From: Plantactinospora mayteni
Lineage (GTDB): Bacteria; Actinomycetota; Actinomycetes; Mycobacteriales; Micromonosporaceae
Direction of reading: 5' to 3'
Length of the DNA: 64,000 bases
Assembly (NCBI RefSeq): GCF_016862935.1
Contig: NZ_BONX01000026.1
Coordinates: 62,001 to 126,000, forward strand
Positions 42,411 to 50,068 of the stretch are shown piece by piece; positions within the stretch are counted from its first letter, which is position 1; the number at the start of each line of letters is the position of its first letter. The position numbers and the translations under genes are program-made. Below the pieces are notes generated by a model, which ran no database searches, was not told the origin of the DNA, and saw only the letters and a program-made list of their open reading frames with translations.

Positions 42411-42890
42411 TCAGGTGGCGGGTGCGACCTCGACGAGCGGTTCATGGCGTACCGGGAAGTTGACCGAGCTGGCGATGAAGCAGAGCCGATGCGCCTGCTC
42501 GTGCAGCTCGGTCGCCCGCTCCACCATCTCCGGCGCGGCCACGGTCACCCGGGGCCGGAGTACGACCTCGGTGAACGCGCCGCCACCGTCCCCGCTCTCG
42601 GCCATCGTGCCGACCGCCTCGTCGACGTACCCGGTGACCACCACCCGACCCCGGGCGCAGAGGCTGAGGTACGACAGCATGTGGCACTGGGCCAGCGCGG
42701 CGACCAGCAGTTGTTCCGGGTTCCACCGGGCCGGGTCGCCCCGGAACGTCGGGTCGGCGGAGCCGAGCAGCGGTGCCGGGCCGTCGGCGGTGACCCGGTG
42801 GTCCCGGCCGTAGTCGCGGTAGTTGACCGTGCCGGCCTGGCCGGCTCCGGTCCAGGTGACATTCAACGCGTAGTCGTGCTTCCTCGGCAC
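42411..42890 (-). CDS. OsmC/Ohr family thiol peroxidase-like protein
   Basis: 159 residues from the GTG with GGGGGAGAG upstream; longer frame to 42998 is spurious because it crosses two hairpins. The two redox Cys of OsmC proteins are in 'PEQLLVAALAQCHMLSYL' (Cys ~60) and 'HRLCFIASSVNFPV' (Cys ~134). The N-terminal 'YALNVTWTGAGQAGTVNYRDYGRDH' is the usual first sheet. It reduces organic hydroperoxides using its Cys pair. Confidence 0.92.
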   Translation of the reverse strand: MPRKHDYALNVTWTGAGQAGTVNYRDYGRDHRVTADGPAPLLGSADPTFRGDPARWNPEQLLVAALAQCHMLSYLSLCARGRVVVTGYVDEAVGTMAESGDGGGAFTEVVLRPRVTVAAPEMVERATELHEQAHRLCFIASSVNFPVRHEPLVEVAPAT

Positions 42891-42906
42891 CGGCTCTCCC
42901 CCTCGG

Positions 42907-42942
42907 CTCGCGGCAGCGAGCGTCGAGGCTCGCTGCCGCGAG
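42907..42942. promoter_or_regulatory. Perfect 15-bp inverted repeat upstream of osmC-like gene
   Basis: CTCGCGGCAGCGAGC at 42907-42921 and its complement at 42928-42942 around GTCGAG. It lies 17-52 bases before the OsmC start, between that gene and the terminator of the ESX-like pair. Either a second terminator or a repressor site. Confidence 0.6.
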
Positions 42943-42957
42943 TATCGACCAGACGAT

Positions 42958-42999
42958 TGTGGTCTGTTACTACCCCTCCAGGGGTAGTAACAGACCACA
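42958..42999 (-). terminator. 20-bp perfect hairpin, terminator of the ESX-like operon
   Basis: Stem 42958-42977 / 42980-42999 (arm TGTGGTCTGTTACTACCCCT) with a 2-base loop, beginning 12 bases after the stop of the ESX-like pair. One of the longest perfect stems in the window. Confidence 0.85.
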
Positions 43000-43010
43000 C
43001 AGTCGGGCTA

Positions 43011-43388
43011 CTACCTGTTGGGGCGGGGTTCTGGGTTCGTTGGGTCGAAGTCGTCGTCTTCCTCGATCGCCCGGACGATCTCGTCGCGGTGTTCCTCGAC
43101 CATCCGGTCGAGATGCCCACGCAGCAACCCGGCGTTGGGCGACTCGCCGGAGTAGATCCGGTCCCAGTCGTCCTCGCCGGCCTCCACCAGCCGGGCCAGG
43201 GTACGCATGTCATCGCCGAGATCACCGCGGAGCGCGGCCTCCTGGAAGGCCCGGTGTTCCTCCTCGGTCGGCCGGTTCGCCCGTTGGAACCGGAGCATCT
43301 CCTGAAGCGCGGACTCCATCGCCTCGTTCAGCGCGGCCGTGGCGGCCCGCATCCGCTGCTCGATGTAGTCGAAGTCGGGCGAGGTCAT
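43011..43388 (-). CDS. Small acidic helical protein coupled to the ESX-like protein
   Basis: 125 residues; ATG overlaps the upstream stop by 4 bases (ATGA). Helical throughout: 'YIEQRMRAATAALNEAMESALQEMLRFQRANRPTEEEHRAFQEAAL' and 'LVEAGEDDWDRIY', 'HLDRMVEEHRDEIVRAIEED', and disordered Pro-rich tail. Very acidic. No domain match recognised, though position after a WXG-like protein suggests a chaperone or immunity partner for it. Confidence 0.7.
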   Translation of the reverse strand: MTSPDFDYIEQRMRAATAALNEAMESALQEMLRFQRANRPTEEEHRAFQEAALRGDLGDDMRTLARLVEAGEDDWDRIYSGESPNAGLLRGHLDRMVEEHRDEIVRAIEEDDDFDPTNPEPRPNR

Positions 43389-44416
43389 ACCGCGCCCATC
43401 GCCGGGACCGGACCGGTCACCGGGGCGGGCGGCAGCTTCGCGATGCTGAAGTAGTCGACGCAGAGCCGGATGGTGTCGATCAGCATGGTCAGCGCGTTCA
43501 GGAAGACCTGGACGACCTTGATGGCGCTCCAGACCATCGTGATCCCCTCCTTGACCGTGTTGATCAGCTTCCACTGCCCGTAGCCGGGGATCGCGGCGTT
43601 CGACAGCGCCGCGCTGACGAGACTGACCAGGGTCCTGATGATGTCGACCACCACCTGGGCCATCTTCACCGCGTGGTCGATCATGTCCCAGAGATGGTCG
43701 CCCATCTTCCGCATCGCACCCGCCTGCTCGGTCAGGCTGGAACTCCACCGGTCCACGTGGGCGGTCGCCGCGTTGGCCGCGTCCCCGCTCCAGGTCTTGG
43801 TGATCGCCTGCCGCCCCGAGGCCAGGTTCGCCTGGGCGAGATCGAGGCACTGGGCTACCGCCCGCCACGCCTCGACGTGCCGGGCGGCCTTGTCGATATC
43901 ACCGGCGAGCCAGCGGGTGACCTTCTCGCGCGGGTCCGGACCGCCGACCCAGACCACGAGGTCGCAGACCTTGTCGAAGACGAAGCCGAAGGAGACCTCC
44001 GGCAGGTCCGGCATGCCGGCGCCACCGCTTCCCGGTGCGACCAGCGCACCGGCCGGCGAACCGGGATCGTTGAACCCGGCGGCCTCGCCGTCGTCGGTGA
44101 TGAGGCCGGTCTGCCCACCGGCCAGCTTGGTCAGCCGGCCGCTCGACCGTTCGTCGGCCTCCCGGTATGCGGTGGCGGAGGAGTTGAGCCCGTCCCGGGT
44201 CTTGCCGAGCCGGAGGTTGTCCTCGGAGAGCACATTGTGGAACGTCGGGATCAGGCCGGCGTACGGGCCGGTGATGAGTTCCAGGATCCGGCCGAAGTCG
44301 GCGTCGGCGATCTGCCCGGTGGCGTACTCCCGGGCCGAGCCCATGTCCGTGGACACCCGCCCCACCTGCTGGGCCCAGCCCCGCAGGTCGGCAAGTTCAA
44401 CTGAGACAGCCGTCAC
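43385..44416 (-). CDS. ESX/WXG100-like secreted-type protein
   Basis: 343 residues from a GTG with GGAGGT upstream. An N-terminal helical part ('VELADLRGWAQQVGRVSTDMGSAREYA') reads like an EspA/B-type secretion N-domain, and 'KTWSGDAANAATAHVDRWSSSL' carries the W-x-G motif in a helical hairpin of WXG100 type (~195-260), followed by hydrophobic helices. This is the layout of T7SS substrates and the N-terminal delivery regions of polymorphic toxins. No toxin domain is attached. Translationally coupled to the acidic helical protein. Confidence 0.7.
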   Translation of the reverse strand: MTAVSVELADLRGWAQQVGRVSTDMGSAREYATGQIADADFGRILELITGPYAGLIPTFHNVLSEDNLRLGKTRDGLNSSATAYREADERSSGRLTKLAGGQTGLITDDGEAAGFNDPGSPAGALVAPGSGGAGMPDLPEVSFGFVFDKVCDLVVWVGGPDPREKVTRWLAGDIDKAARHVEAWRAVAQCLDLAQANLASGRQAITKTWSGDAANAATAHVDRWSSSLTEQAGAMRKMGDHLWDMIDHAVKMAQVVVDIIRTLVSLVSAALSNAAIPGYGQWKLINTVKEGITMVWSAIKVVQVFLNALTMLIDTIRLCVDYFSIAKLPPAPVTGPVPAMGAV

Positions 44417-44544
44417 GACAGACCTCCCCGATTTCACCTATCCGCCCCCGGGCATCATCCATCCCGGGATTGGCCATCGAGGATTGTGCCATCGGCTCCG
44501 CCGTGCTACAACTCGTCGCCGGACCTCGCCGCCAGGCGTCAGTG

Positions 44545-44690
44545 GTCCGCCAGAACGGCAGACGTCAGTGTGCGTCAGCCTTCCGGGGAGAGGTCGGTCG
44601 GAGCGCGCATCGGTTTCTGGTCCGGCAGAACGGCAGACGGAAGTGGGTCCGCCAGAACGGCAGACGTCAGTGGGTCCGCCAGAATGTCAC
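44545..44690. repeat. Tandem copies of the 3' end of a membrane-protein gene
   Basis: A ~26-bp unit beginning GTCCGCCAGAACGGCAGACG occurs at 44545-44570, a diverged copy near 44620-44645, and 44647-44672, and its start recurs inside the gene at 44674-44690. The third copy contains the real stop codon; the others lie downstream of it. Confidence 0.75.
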
Positions 44691-45065
44691 GACCAGGACG
44701 ATCTGGACGGCGACGACGCCCAGCAGGACGAGCCACTGGCGGCCGAACGACCAGCGCCGGGCGATCGACCAGAACACCAGCACGACACCGGCGACCCCGG
44801 ACCCGATCATCGGGACCATCCAGGCGACGTCCCCGCCGGTCGCCCCGAACACGGCGGCCAGCAGAGAGAAGAGGACCGCGCCCCAGACGAAGGTCTCCCG
44901 GAGAAATCCCTCGGCCAGCGCGAGCGCGGCGGCCCGAAGGAAGCCGCCCCACCCCCGGCGGCGCCCGCCGGAGTCCGGCGCGTCGTCGATCTCACCCGCC
45001 CGCTCGTACGCCGCCCGGAACAGCGGGCCGTCCGCCTCGGTCGGCTCATGTCTCTGCTCGGACAC
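44667..45065 (-). CDS. Small multi-pass membrane protein
   Basis: 132 residues from the GTG in 'VSEQRHEPTEAD'. A charged cytoplasmic half (~1-45) with 'RRRGWGGFL', followed by three membrane segments ('VWGAVLFSLLAAVFGA', 'VPMIGSGVAGVVLVFWSIA', 'WLVLLGVVAVQIVLVVTFW'). No family recognised. Lies 32 bp from the 3' end of the cellulase gene on the same strand, so may share its transcript. The 3' end is copied in the downstream repeats. Confidence 0.65.
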   Translation of the reverse strand: MSEQRHEPTEADGPLFRAAYERAGEIDDAPDSGGRRRGWGGFLRAAALALAEGFLRETFVWGAVLFSLLAAVFGATGGDVAWMVPMIGSGVAGVVLVFWSIARRWSFGRQWLVLLGVVAVQIVLVVTFWRTH

Positions 45066-45097
45066 ACCGCCACAGTAGTCGACGCGGGGCGACGGCG

Positions 45098-46492
45098 TCA
45101 GAAGTCGTCCGGGGTACGGATCCGGTCCCGGATCCAGACGCCCGCCTCCTTCAGCCGGGAGGTACCGCCGAACGCGCCGGCCGCGCAGGTGCCGGTGGTG
45201 AAGACCGCGCCGGAGCGGAAGTCGTCGGAGAAGTTCCAGTTCACCCAACTGATCTTCCGACTGGCGAAGAGGTCGAGGTAGCGCTGGGCCATCGTGAAGT
45301 TGTTGGGGCCGTCCCCGGAGTAGTCCTGGGTACCGAACTCGGTGACGAAGAGCGGCAGCCGGTCCGCCGCCCGGGTCACCGTGTCGAGGTAGTAGTCGTC
45401 GTGCGAGGCGGCGTAGAAGTGGAAGACGTACATGACGTTGCCGGCGCTCACCGGGTTGGCGGCGATCACGTCCGCGCCGCCGCCGCTGCCGGAGGCGCCC
45501 AGCGACGACCAGTCCGGGGTGCCGACCAGCACCACCGCGTCGGCGTCCCGGGTACGGATCACCGGGATGACCTGGTCGGCGTAGCTCTTGATGGCGCTCC
45601 AGGCCACCCCGTTCGGCTCGTTCGCGATCTCGTAGATCACGTTGTTCTTCGCCCGGTGCCGGTCGGCGATCTCCGCGAAGAAGGTACGCGCCCGCTCCAG
45701 GTTGTAGTTCGGGTCACCGGGGCTGAGCATGTGCCAGTCCACGATGGCGTACATGCCCCGGGCGGTGGCCAGCTCGATGTAGTTGTGCACCAGGTCGGTG
45801 AAGCGCCGCGGGTCGGTCTCGTAACCGCCCTCCTGGACGTACATCGAGATCCGGAGTACGTCGGCCTGCCACTCCCGGGCGAGTACGTCCAGCGAGGCCG
45901 GGGTGGCGCAGTTGGCGTACCACTGGAGACCGTGCGTGCTCATCCCGCGCAACTGGATCGCCTTGCCGGCGGCGTTGCAGAGCTGCCGGCCACAGACCCG
46001 GAGCTGCCCGTTCGCCGCCACCGGGGTCGACCCGCCCGGCGGCACCGTCGGCGGCACGCCGGTCGGGCTGACCGTCGGGGTCGGGGTGGGCGCGGTGCCG
46101 CCGCCGCAGGGCTGGCCGTTGAGCTGGCAACCGTTCGGGGCGCCGGGACCCGCGCCGATGAACCCGAAGGTCACCGAGGCACCGGGGGCGATCCGGCCGT
46201 TCCAGGAGAGGTTGCCGAAGGTGTGCCGCTGGCCGCTGCTGGCCAGCGTGGCGTTCCAGTAGGAACCGACGGTCGTCCCGGCCGGGAGGTCGAACTCCAC
46301 CCGCCAGGAGGTGATCGCGGTGCTGCCGCCGTTGGTGATGGTGTAGCGGCCCTCCCAGCCCGACCCCCACTCGGAGACCTTGGCGAACGAGGCGGTCGGG
46401 GTCGCCGCCGCCTGGGCGACCACCGCCACCGGTACCGCCGCGACCGCCGTGACGAGCCCGACCAGCAGCAGTGCTCTGCGGATACGCCTCAC
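45098..46492 (-). CDS. Secreted GH5 cellulase with N-terminal CBM2
   Basis: 464 residues from the GTG after GGAGGCACCCCC. Signal peptide (~1-28), a CBM2 (~30-128: 'VSEWGSGWEGRYTITNGGSTAITSW', 'SWNGRIAPGASVTFGF'), Pro/Thr linker (~130-155) and a GH5 catalytic domain (~160-464). General acid/base Glu is in 'YEIANEPNG', nucleophile Glu in 'FVTEFGTQ'; 'HGLQWYANC' and 'VDWHMLSPGD' carry the substrate-binding Trp/His. An endoglucanase acting on cellulose outside the cell. An inverted repeat GTTGTC-N10-GACAAC lies ~70 bp upstream. Confidence 0.94.
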   Translation of the reverse strand: MRRIRRALLLVGLVTAVAAVPVAVVAQAAATPTASFAKVSEWGSGWEGRYTITNGGSTAITSWRVEFDLPAGTTVGSYWNATLASSGQRHTFGNLSWNGRIAPGASVTFGFIGAGPGAPNGCQLNGQPCGGGTAPTPTPTVSPTGVPPTVPPGGSTPVAANGQLRVCGRQLCNAAGKAIQLRGMSTHGLQWYANCATPASLDVLAREWQADVLRISMYVQEGGYETDPRRFTDLVHNYIELATARGMYAIVDWHMLSPGDPNYNLERARTFFAEIADRHRAKNNVIYEIANEPNGVAWSAIKSYADQVIPVIRTRDADAVVLVGTPDWSSLGASGSGGGADVIAANPVSAGNVMYVFHFYAASHDDYYLDTVTRAADRLPLFVTEFGTQDYSGDGPNNFTMAQRYLDLFASRKISWVNWNFSDDFRSGAVFTTGTCAAGAFGGTSRLKEAGVWIRDRIRTPDDF

Positions 46493-46644
46493 GGGGGTGC
46501 CTCCGGTCCGGTCGTCGCGGGGCCCGGCCGGCGCGAGTACCGGCAAGCCATCAATTGTTGTCGAACTATAAGGACAACTAAGTGTTCCCGCAACACGACC
46601 GTCACCGACTCTCGGCGCGACCATGCGGCAGCCTCGGGACGATC

Positions 46645-46893
46645 TCAGGACAGGGTCGGGCTCAGGACAGGGTCGGGGTCGGGGACGGGGACGTCGGCGC
46701 TCGCCGTGCGGGTGAAGCCGGGGTCGCCGATCGCCGTACGCAGCCGGGTGTAGAAGTCGACGAACGGCTCCGGTACGCCGTGAACCTCCAGCAACTGGAA
46801 GATGTTGCCGATCGAGTCCACGTCGGGTGCCAGCGCAACGGAGCGTTCAAAGGTGGCCAGTGCCTCGTCGAGCCGTCTCGGGACCCGTCGCAC
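46645..46893 (-). pseudogene. Remnant of a TPR-type protein
   Basis: 82 residues open from a weak start 'VRRVPRRLDEALATFERSVALAPDVDSIGNIFQLLEVHGVPEPFVDFYTRLRTAIGDPGF', split here into a TPR-like helix pair and a capping helix. It begins abruptly with a mid-domain helix, no ribosome site precedes it, and it ends in a low-complexity D-P-V-L-S-P tail. Probably the 3' fragment of a larger gene lost at the island edge. Confidence 0.4.
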
Positions 46894-47277
46894 ACCGGCC
46901 GGACGTCCAGCCCGTGCTGTCCGCGCCCGGTGCCGACAACGCCGTTGGTCAACCGCTGGACCAGCTTATCCCGTACCGAAGAAGGGATTTTTTCATGCGG
47001 ATGTGCCACTCACCTGGGCCGGGCGGACGAAACGGCGGATTGGATAATCGACATCCATGAGCCGGTTCCAGGTGCTCTGGCGCCGGTTCACCGGGGCCGC
47101 CGGATGGTGACCTGCCACGCAGAGCGCGACGTCCGTGGTCTCAGGTGCTCGTGGTGGGCGGTGGCGGTGCCGCCCACCGCCCACCACGAGCACCTGAGGT
47201 ACGCGGTCGTCCGATGAAGCAGATCAGAAGTTGACGACCTATACAGTCGCCCCCCGAAACGGTTGAAAGGGGCACCT
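46894..47277. other. Gap before the SARP gene with a long hairpin
   Basis: No gene recognised. It contains the perfect 25-bp hairpin listed separately and, around 47232, TTGACG that may belong to the SARP promoter. Confidence 0.4.
47140..47198. repeat. Perfect 25-bp inverted repeat
   Basis: Arms 47140-47164 and 47174-47198 are fully complementary (outer part CTCAGGTGCTCGTGGTGGGC) with a 9-base loop. Too long and too perfect for an ordinary terminator, and no upstream gene ends nearby. Could be a small mobile-element relic or a regulatory RNA hairpin. Confidence 0.8.
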
Positions 47278-48432
47278 GTGCAGGGGACACAGCTAGAGTT
47301 CCGCCTGTTGGGCCCATTCGAGGTCCAAGCCGGGGATCGTCTGCTGGAGATCCGCGCACCGAAACACCGGATACTGCTGGCGGCCATGCTCCTACAGGTG
47401 GGGCGCCCGCTGCTGGTGGAATACCTCGCGGACGCGATCTGGGGAAAGGCCCAGCCGGATCACCCGCGCAGGGCGGTCCAACTCTACGTGACTCGGCTGC
47501 GTCAGATCTTCGGCGACCCTGAAGCGGGTGGCACGATACGCACCTCGGTCGGCGGCTATCAGCTCGACGTACGCCCGGATCAGGTGGACGTCTGGCGGTT
47601 CCGGGAACACCTGGATCGGGCCGCGCGGATGGCCGAGGAACGTGACCTGGACGCGGAGGCGGCGGTGCTGGCTGACGCGTTGGCCATGTGGCGCGGCGAG
47701 CCGCTGGCCGGACTGCCGTCGGAACTGCTCCAGCGCGAGGTCGTGCCGCGCCTCCGCGAACAGTGGCTGCGAGCCATGGATCGGCGCTTCGAGGTGGAGC
47801 TGCACCGAGACCGGCACGAGAACCTGATCGGCGAGTTGTTCACGCTGACCGCTCAGTACCCGCTGCGCGAGTCGTTCTGGGTTCAACTGATGACGGCCCT
47901 GCACCGGTCCGGACGGCGGTCCGACGCGCTGAACGCGTTCCACACCGCCCGCCGGCACCTCGCCACCGAACTCGGCGTCGACCCCGGCCCGGAACTGCAA
48001 CGCCTGTACGCTGCCGCGCTGGTCGGGGGTCCCCGGACCAAGGGGCTCTCCCCGAACGCGCAGCCGGTACCGCGTCAACTACCGGCAGACCTGCCCTCCT
48101 TCGTCGGGCGGGCGGCTGAGCTGTCGCTGACCGAAGTCGACGACCGGCAGGGCATGGCGGCCACCTGGGACAGCCTCGGATACGCGCACCGCCGCCTGGG
48201 CGACCACCGGCAGGCGGTCACCTGTCACCGCCACGCCGTCCGGCTGTTCCGGGACCTCGGCGACCGCTACAAGGAAGCCGAATGCCTGGCCCACCTCGGC
48301 GACGCCTACCAGGCGGAGGCCGACACCGACGCGGCCCGCACCGCATGGCAGACCGCGTTGAGCATCTTCGTCGAACTCGGCCACCCCGACGCCGAGGAGC
48401 TGCGCCGCAAGCTGGCACGCCCAGACGCCTGA
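47278..48432 (+). CDS. SARP-family regulator with internal deletion of NB-ARC core
   Basis: 384 residues from the GTG after AAAGGGG. N-terminal OmpR-type winged helix (~1-95: 'LEFRLLGPFEVQAGDRLLEIRAPKHRILLAAML') and bacterial transcriptional activation domain (~100-245), then 'QLPADLPSFVGRAAEL', the usual entry to the NB-ARC ATPase. At once it continues 'LTEVDDRQGMAATWDSLGYAHRRLGDHRQAV', a C-terminal TPR block. The Walker A/B core is missing while the reading frame is kept. Full AfsR-type relatives are ~900-1000 residues. The result is a SARP with a TPR tail, probably free of ATP control. Confidence 0.9.
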   Translation: MQGTQLEFRLLGPFEVQAGDRLLEIRAPKHRILLAAMLLQVGRPLLVEYLADAIWGKAQPDHPRRAVQLYVTRLRQIFGDPEAGGTIRTSVGGYQLDVRPDQVDVWRFREHLDRAARMAEERDLDAEAAVLADALAMWRGEPLAGLPSELLQREVVPRLREQWLRAMDRRFEVELHRDRHENLIGELFTLTAQYPLRESFWVQLMTALHRSGRRSDALNAFHTARRHLATELGVDPGPELQRLYAAALVGGPRTKGLSPNAQPVPRQLPADLPSFVGRAAELSLTEVDDRQGMAATWDSLGYAHRRLGDHRQAVTCHRHAVRLFRDLGDRYKEAECLAHLGDAYQAEADTDAARTAWQTALSIFVELGHPDAEELRRKLARPDA

Positions 48433-48470
48433 GCGACCGCCAGCCGCGGCCACGACGGACTGGAGGCACG

Positions 48471-48504
48471 AGGTGGCGCGGGCACACCGGTGCCCGCGCC
48501 ACCT
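48471..48504. terminator. Convergent terminator after the SARP gene
   Basis: 15-bp perfect stem (48471-48485 / 48490-48504, arm AGGTGGCGCGGGCAC) with loop ACCG, 39 bases after the SARP stop and 16 bases from the 3' end of an M28 remnant on the other strand. Confidence 0.85.
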
Positions 48505-48519
48505 GTGGTTGCGGTCCCG

Positions 48520-48856
<337 letters not shown>

Positions 48857-48960
48857 CACCGGGAGAACGACCCGAAGGAAAGACCTTCTCGCCCAGTTCG
48901 TCGCCGACCCGACCGTTGTGTCCTCGACAGACAGGCATGCTCCCGCTTGTTACCTAGCGG

Positions 48961-49004
48961 TAGCATATCGTCGGCCTATCGAAAACCACATACGTGCTGG
49001 CAAC
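48961..49004 (+). promoter_or_regulatory. Predicted VanR-controlled promoter of vanHAX
   Basis: Contains GCATATCGTCG followed at once by GCCTATCGAAA, an 11-bp direct repeat as used by OmpR-family regulators, then AACCACATACGTGCTGGCAAC. The same element occurs at 53566 and 54702. Located 20-65 bases before vanH. Confidence 0.65.
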
Positions 49005-49027
49005 ACCACGCTGCGTTGACTGGAGGC

Positions 49028-50068
49028 ATGACCTACAGCGAACCAGCACGTACAGCGGCCCGCCGCACCCGGTCGCTGGCGTCCTCGTCCTCCTCGGCCG
49101 TCCCGACAATGGGGATCACGATCTATGGATGCGGGCAGGACGAGGCCGTTTTGTTCCGAGAGATGGCGCCTCGCTTTGGCGTAATGCCCACCATCACGGA
49201 GGCAGCGGCATCTGAAGCCAACATCGAACTGGCATTCGGAAACCGGTACGTGAGCGTCGGTCATAAAGCCCACATCACAAACTCCACTCTTCTTGCACTC
49301 AGCCAGGTCGGCGTGACTTATGTCTCGACAAGAAGCATCGGATACGATCACATCGACGTGAAGTACGCGGAGAGCGTCGGCATTTCCGTCGAAAATGTCG
49401 CCTACTCACCCGACAGCGTGGCCGACTACACACTGATGCTGATGCTGATGGCGGTGCGAAATGCGAAAACCATCATCCGCCGTGCGGACGTTCATGATTA
49501 CAGGTTGAATGACGTACGCGGCAAAGAACTACGCGATCTGACCCTCGGAGTAGTTGGAACGGGGCGCATCGGCGCCGCAGTCATGGACAGGCTGCGGGGT
49601 TTCGGCTGCCGGGTATTAGCCTATGACAACCACCCCAAGATCGCTGCCGACTACGTTCCGCTCGACGAATTGCTGAAGCTGAGCGACATCGTAACGCTCC
49701 ACACACCACTCAACGCGGACACACGCCACCTCCTAAATCGCGAACGTATCGAGCAGATGAAGCACGGCGCGTTCGTTATCAATACCGGCCGCGGTGCACT
49801 CCTCGACACCGAGGCGCTTGTTCCGGCACTGGAAGACGGCAGGTTGGGTGGTGCGGCTCTGGACGTCCTCGAAGGAGAGGAAGGAATATTCTACGCCGAC
49901 TACCGAAACAAGCCCATCGAAAGCGAATCGCTGCTGCGGCTACAGAAGCTACCGAATGTGCTTATCAGTCCACACACCGCCTACTACACGGACCACGCCC
50001 TGAGCGACACTGTTGAAAACTCCATCATCAATTGCCTGAAATTTGAAAACGGGGGTCAGCATGGATAG
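49028..50068 (+). CDS. vanH: D-lactate dehydrogenase VanH
   Basis: 346 residues from the ATG six bases after TGGAGG. From 'MGITIYGCGQDEA' (residue ~28) onward it follows actinobacterial VanH: NAD-binding 'GVVGTGRIGAAV', catalytic Arg/Glu/His in 'NTGRGAL', 'DVLEGEEG' and 'SPHTAYYTDHAL'. It reduces pyruvate to D-lactate for VanA. The first ~27 residues ('MTYSEPARTAARRTRSLASS' and so on) are not VanH but nearly equal the start of the VanY gene, so this N-terminus is acquired. Overlaps vanA by 8 bases. Lower GC than surrounding genes. Confidence 0.95.
   Translation: MTYSEPARTAARRTRSLASSSSSAVPTMGITIYGCGQDEAVLFREMAPRFGVMPTITEAAASEANIELAFGNRYVSVGHKAHITNSTLLALSQVGVTYVSTRSIGYDHIDVKYAESVGISVENVAYSPDSVADYTLMLMLMAVRNAKTIIRRADVHDYRLNDVRGKELRDLTLGVVGTGRIGAAVMDRLRGFGCRVLAYDNHPKIAADYVPLDELLKLSDIVTLHTPLNADTRHLLNRERIEQMKHGAFVINTGRGALLDTEALVPALEDGRLGGAALDVLEGEEGIFYADYRNKPIESESLLRLQKLPNVLISPHTAYYTDHALSDTVENSIINCLKFENGGQHG

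Noticed and set aside
45098-46624. Cellulase start at 46624
   Set aside because: Adds 44 residues without signal character; GTG at 46492 has GGAGG and begins the signal peptide.
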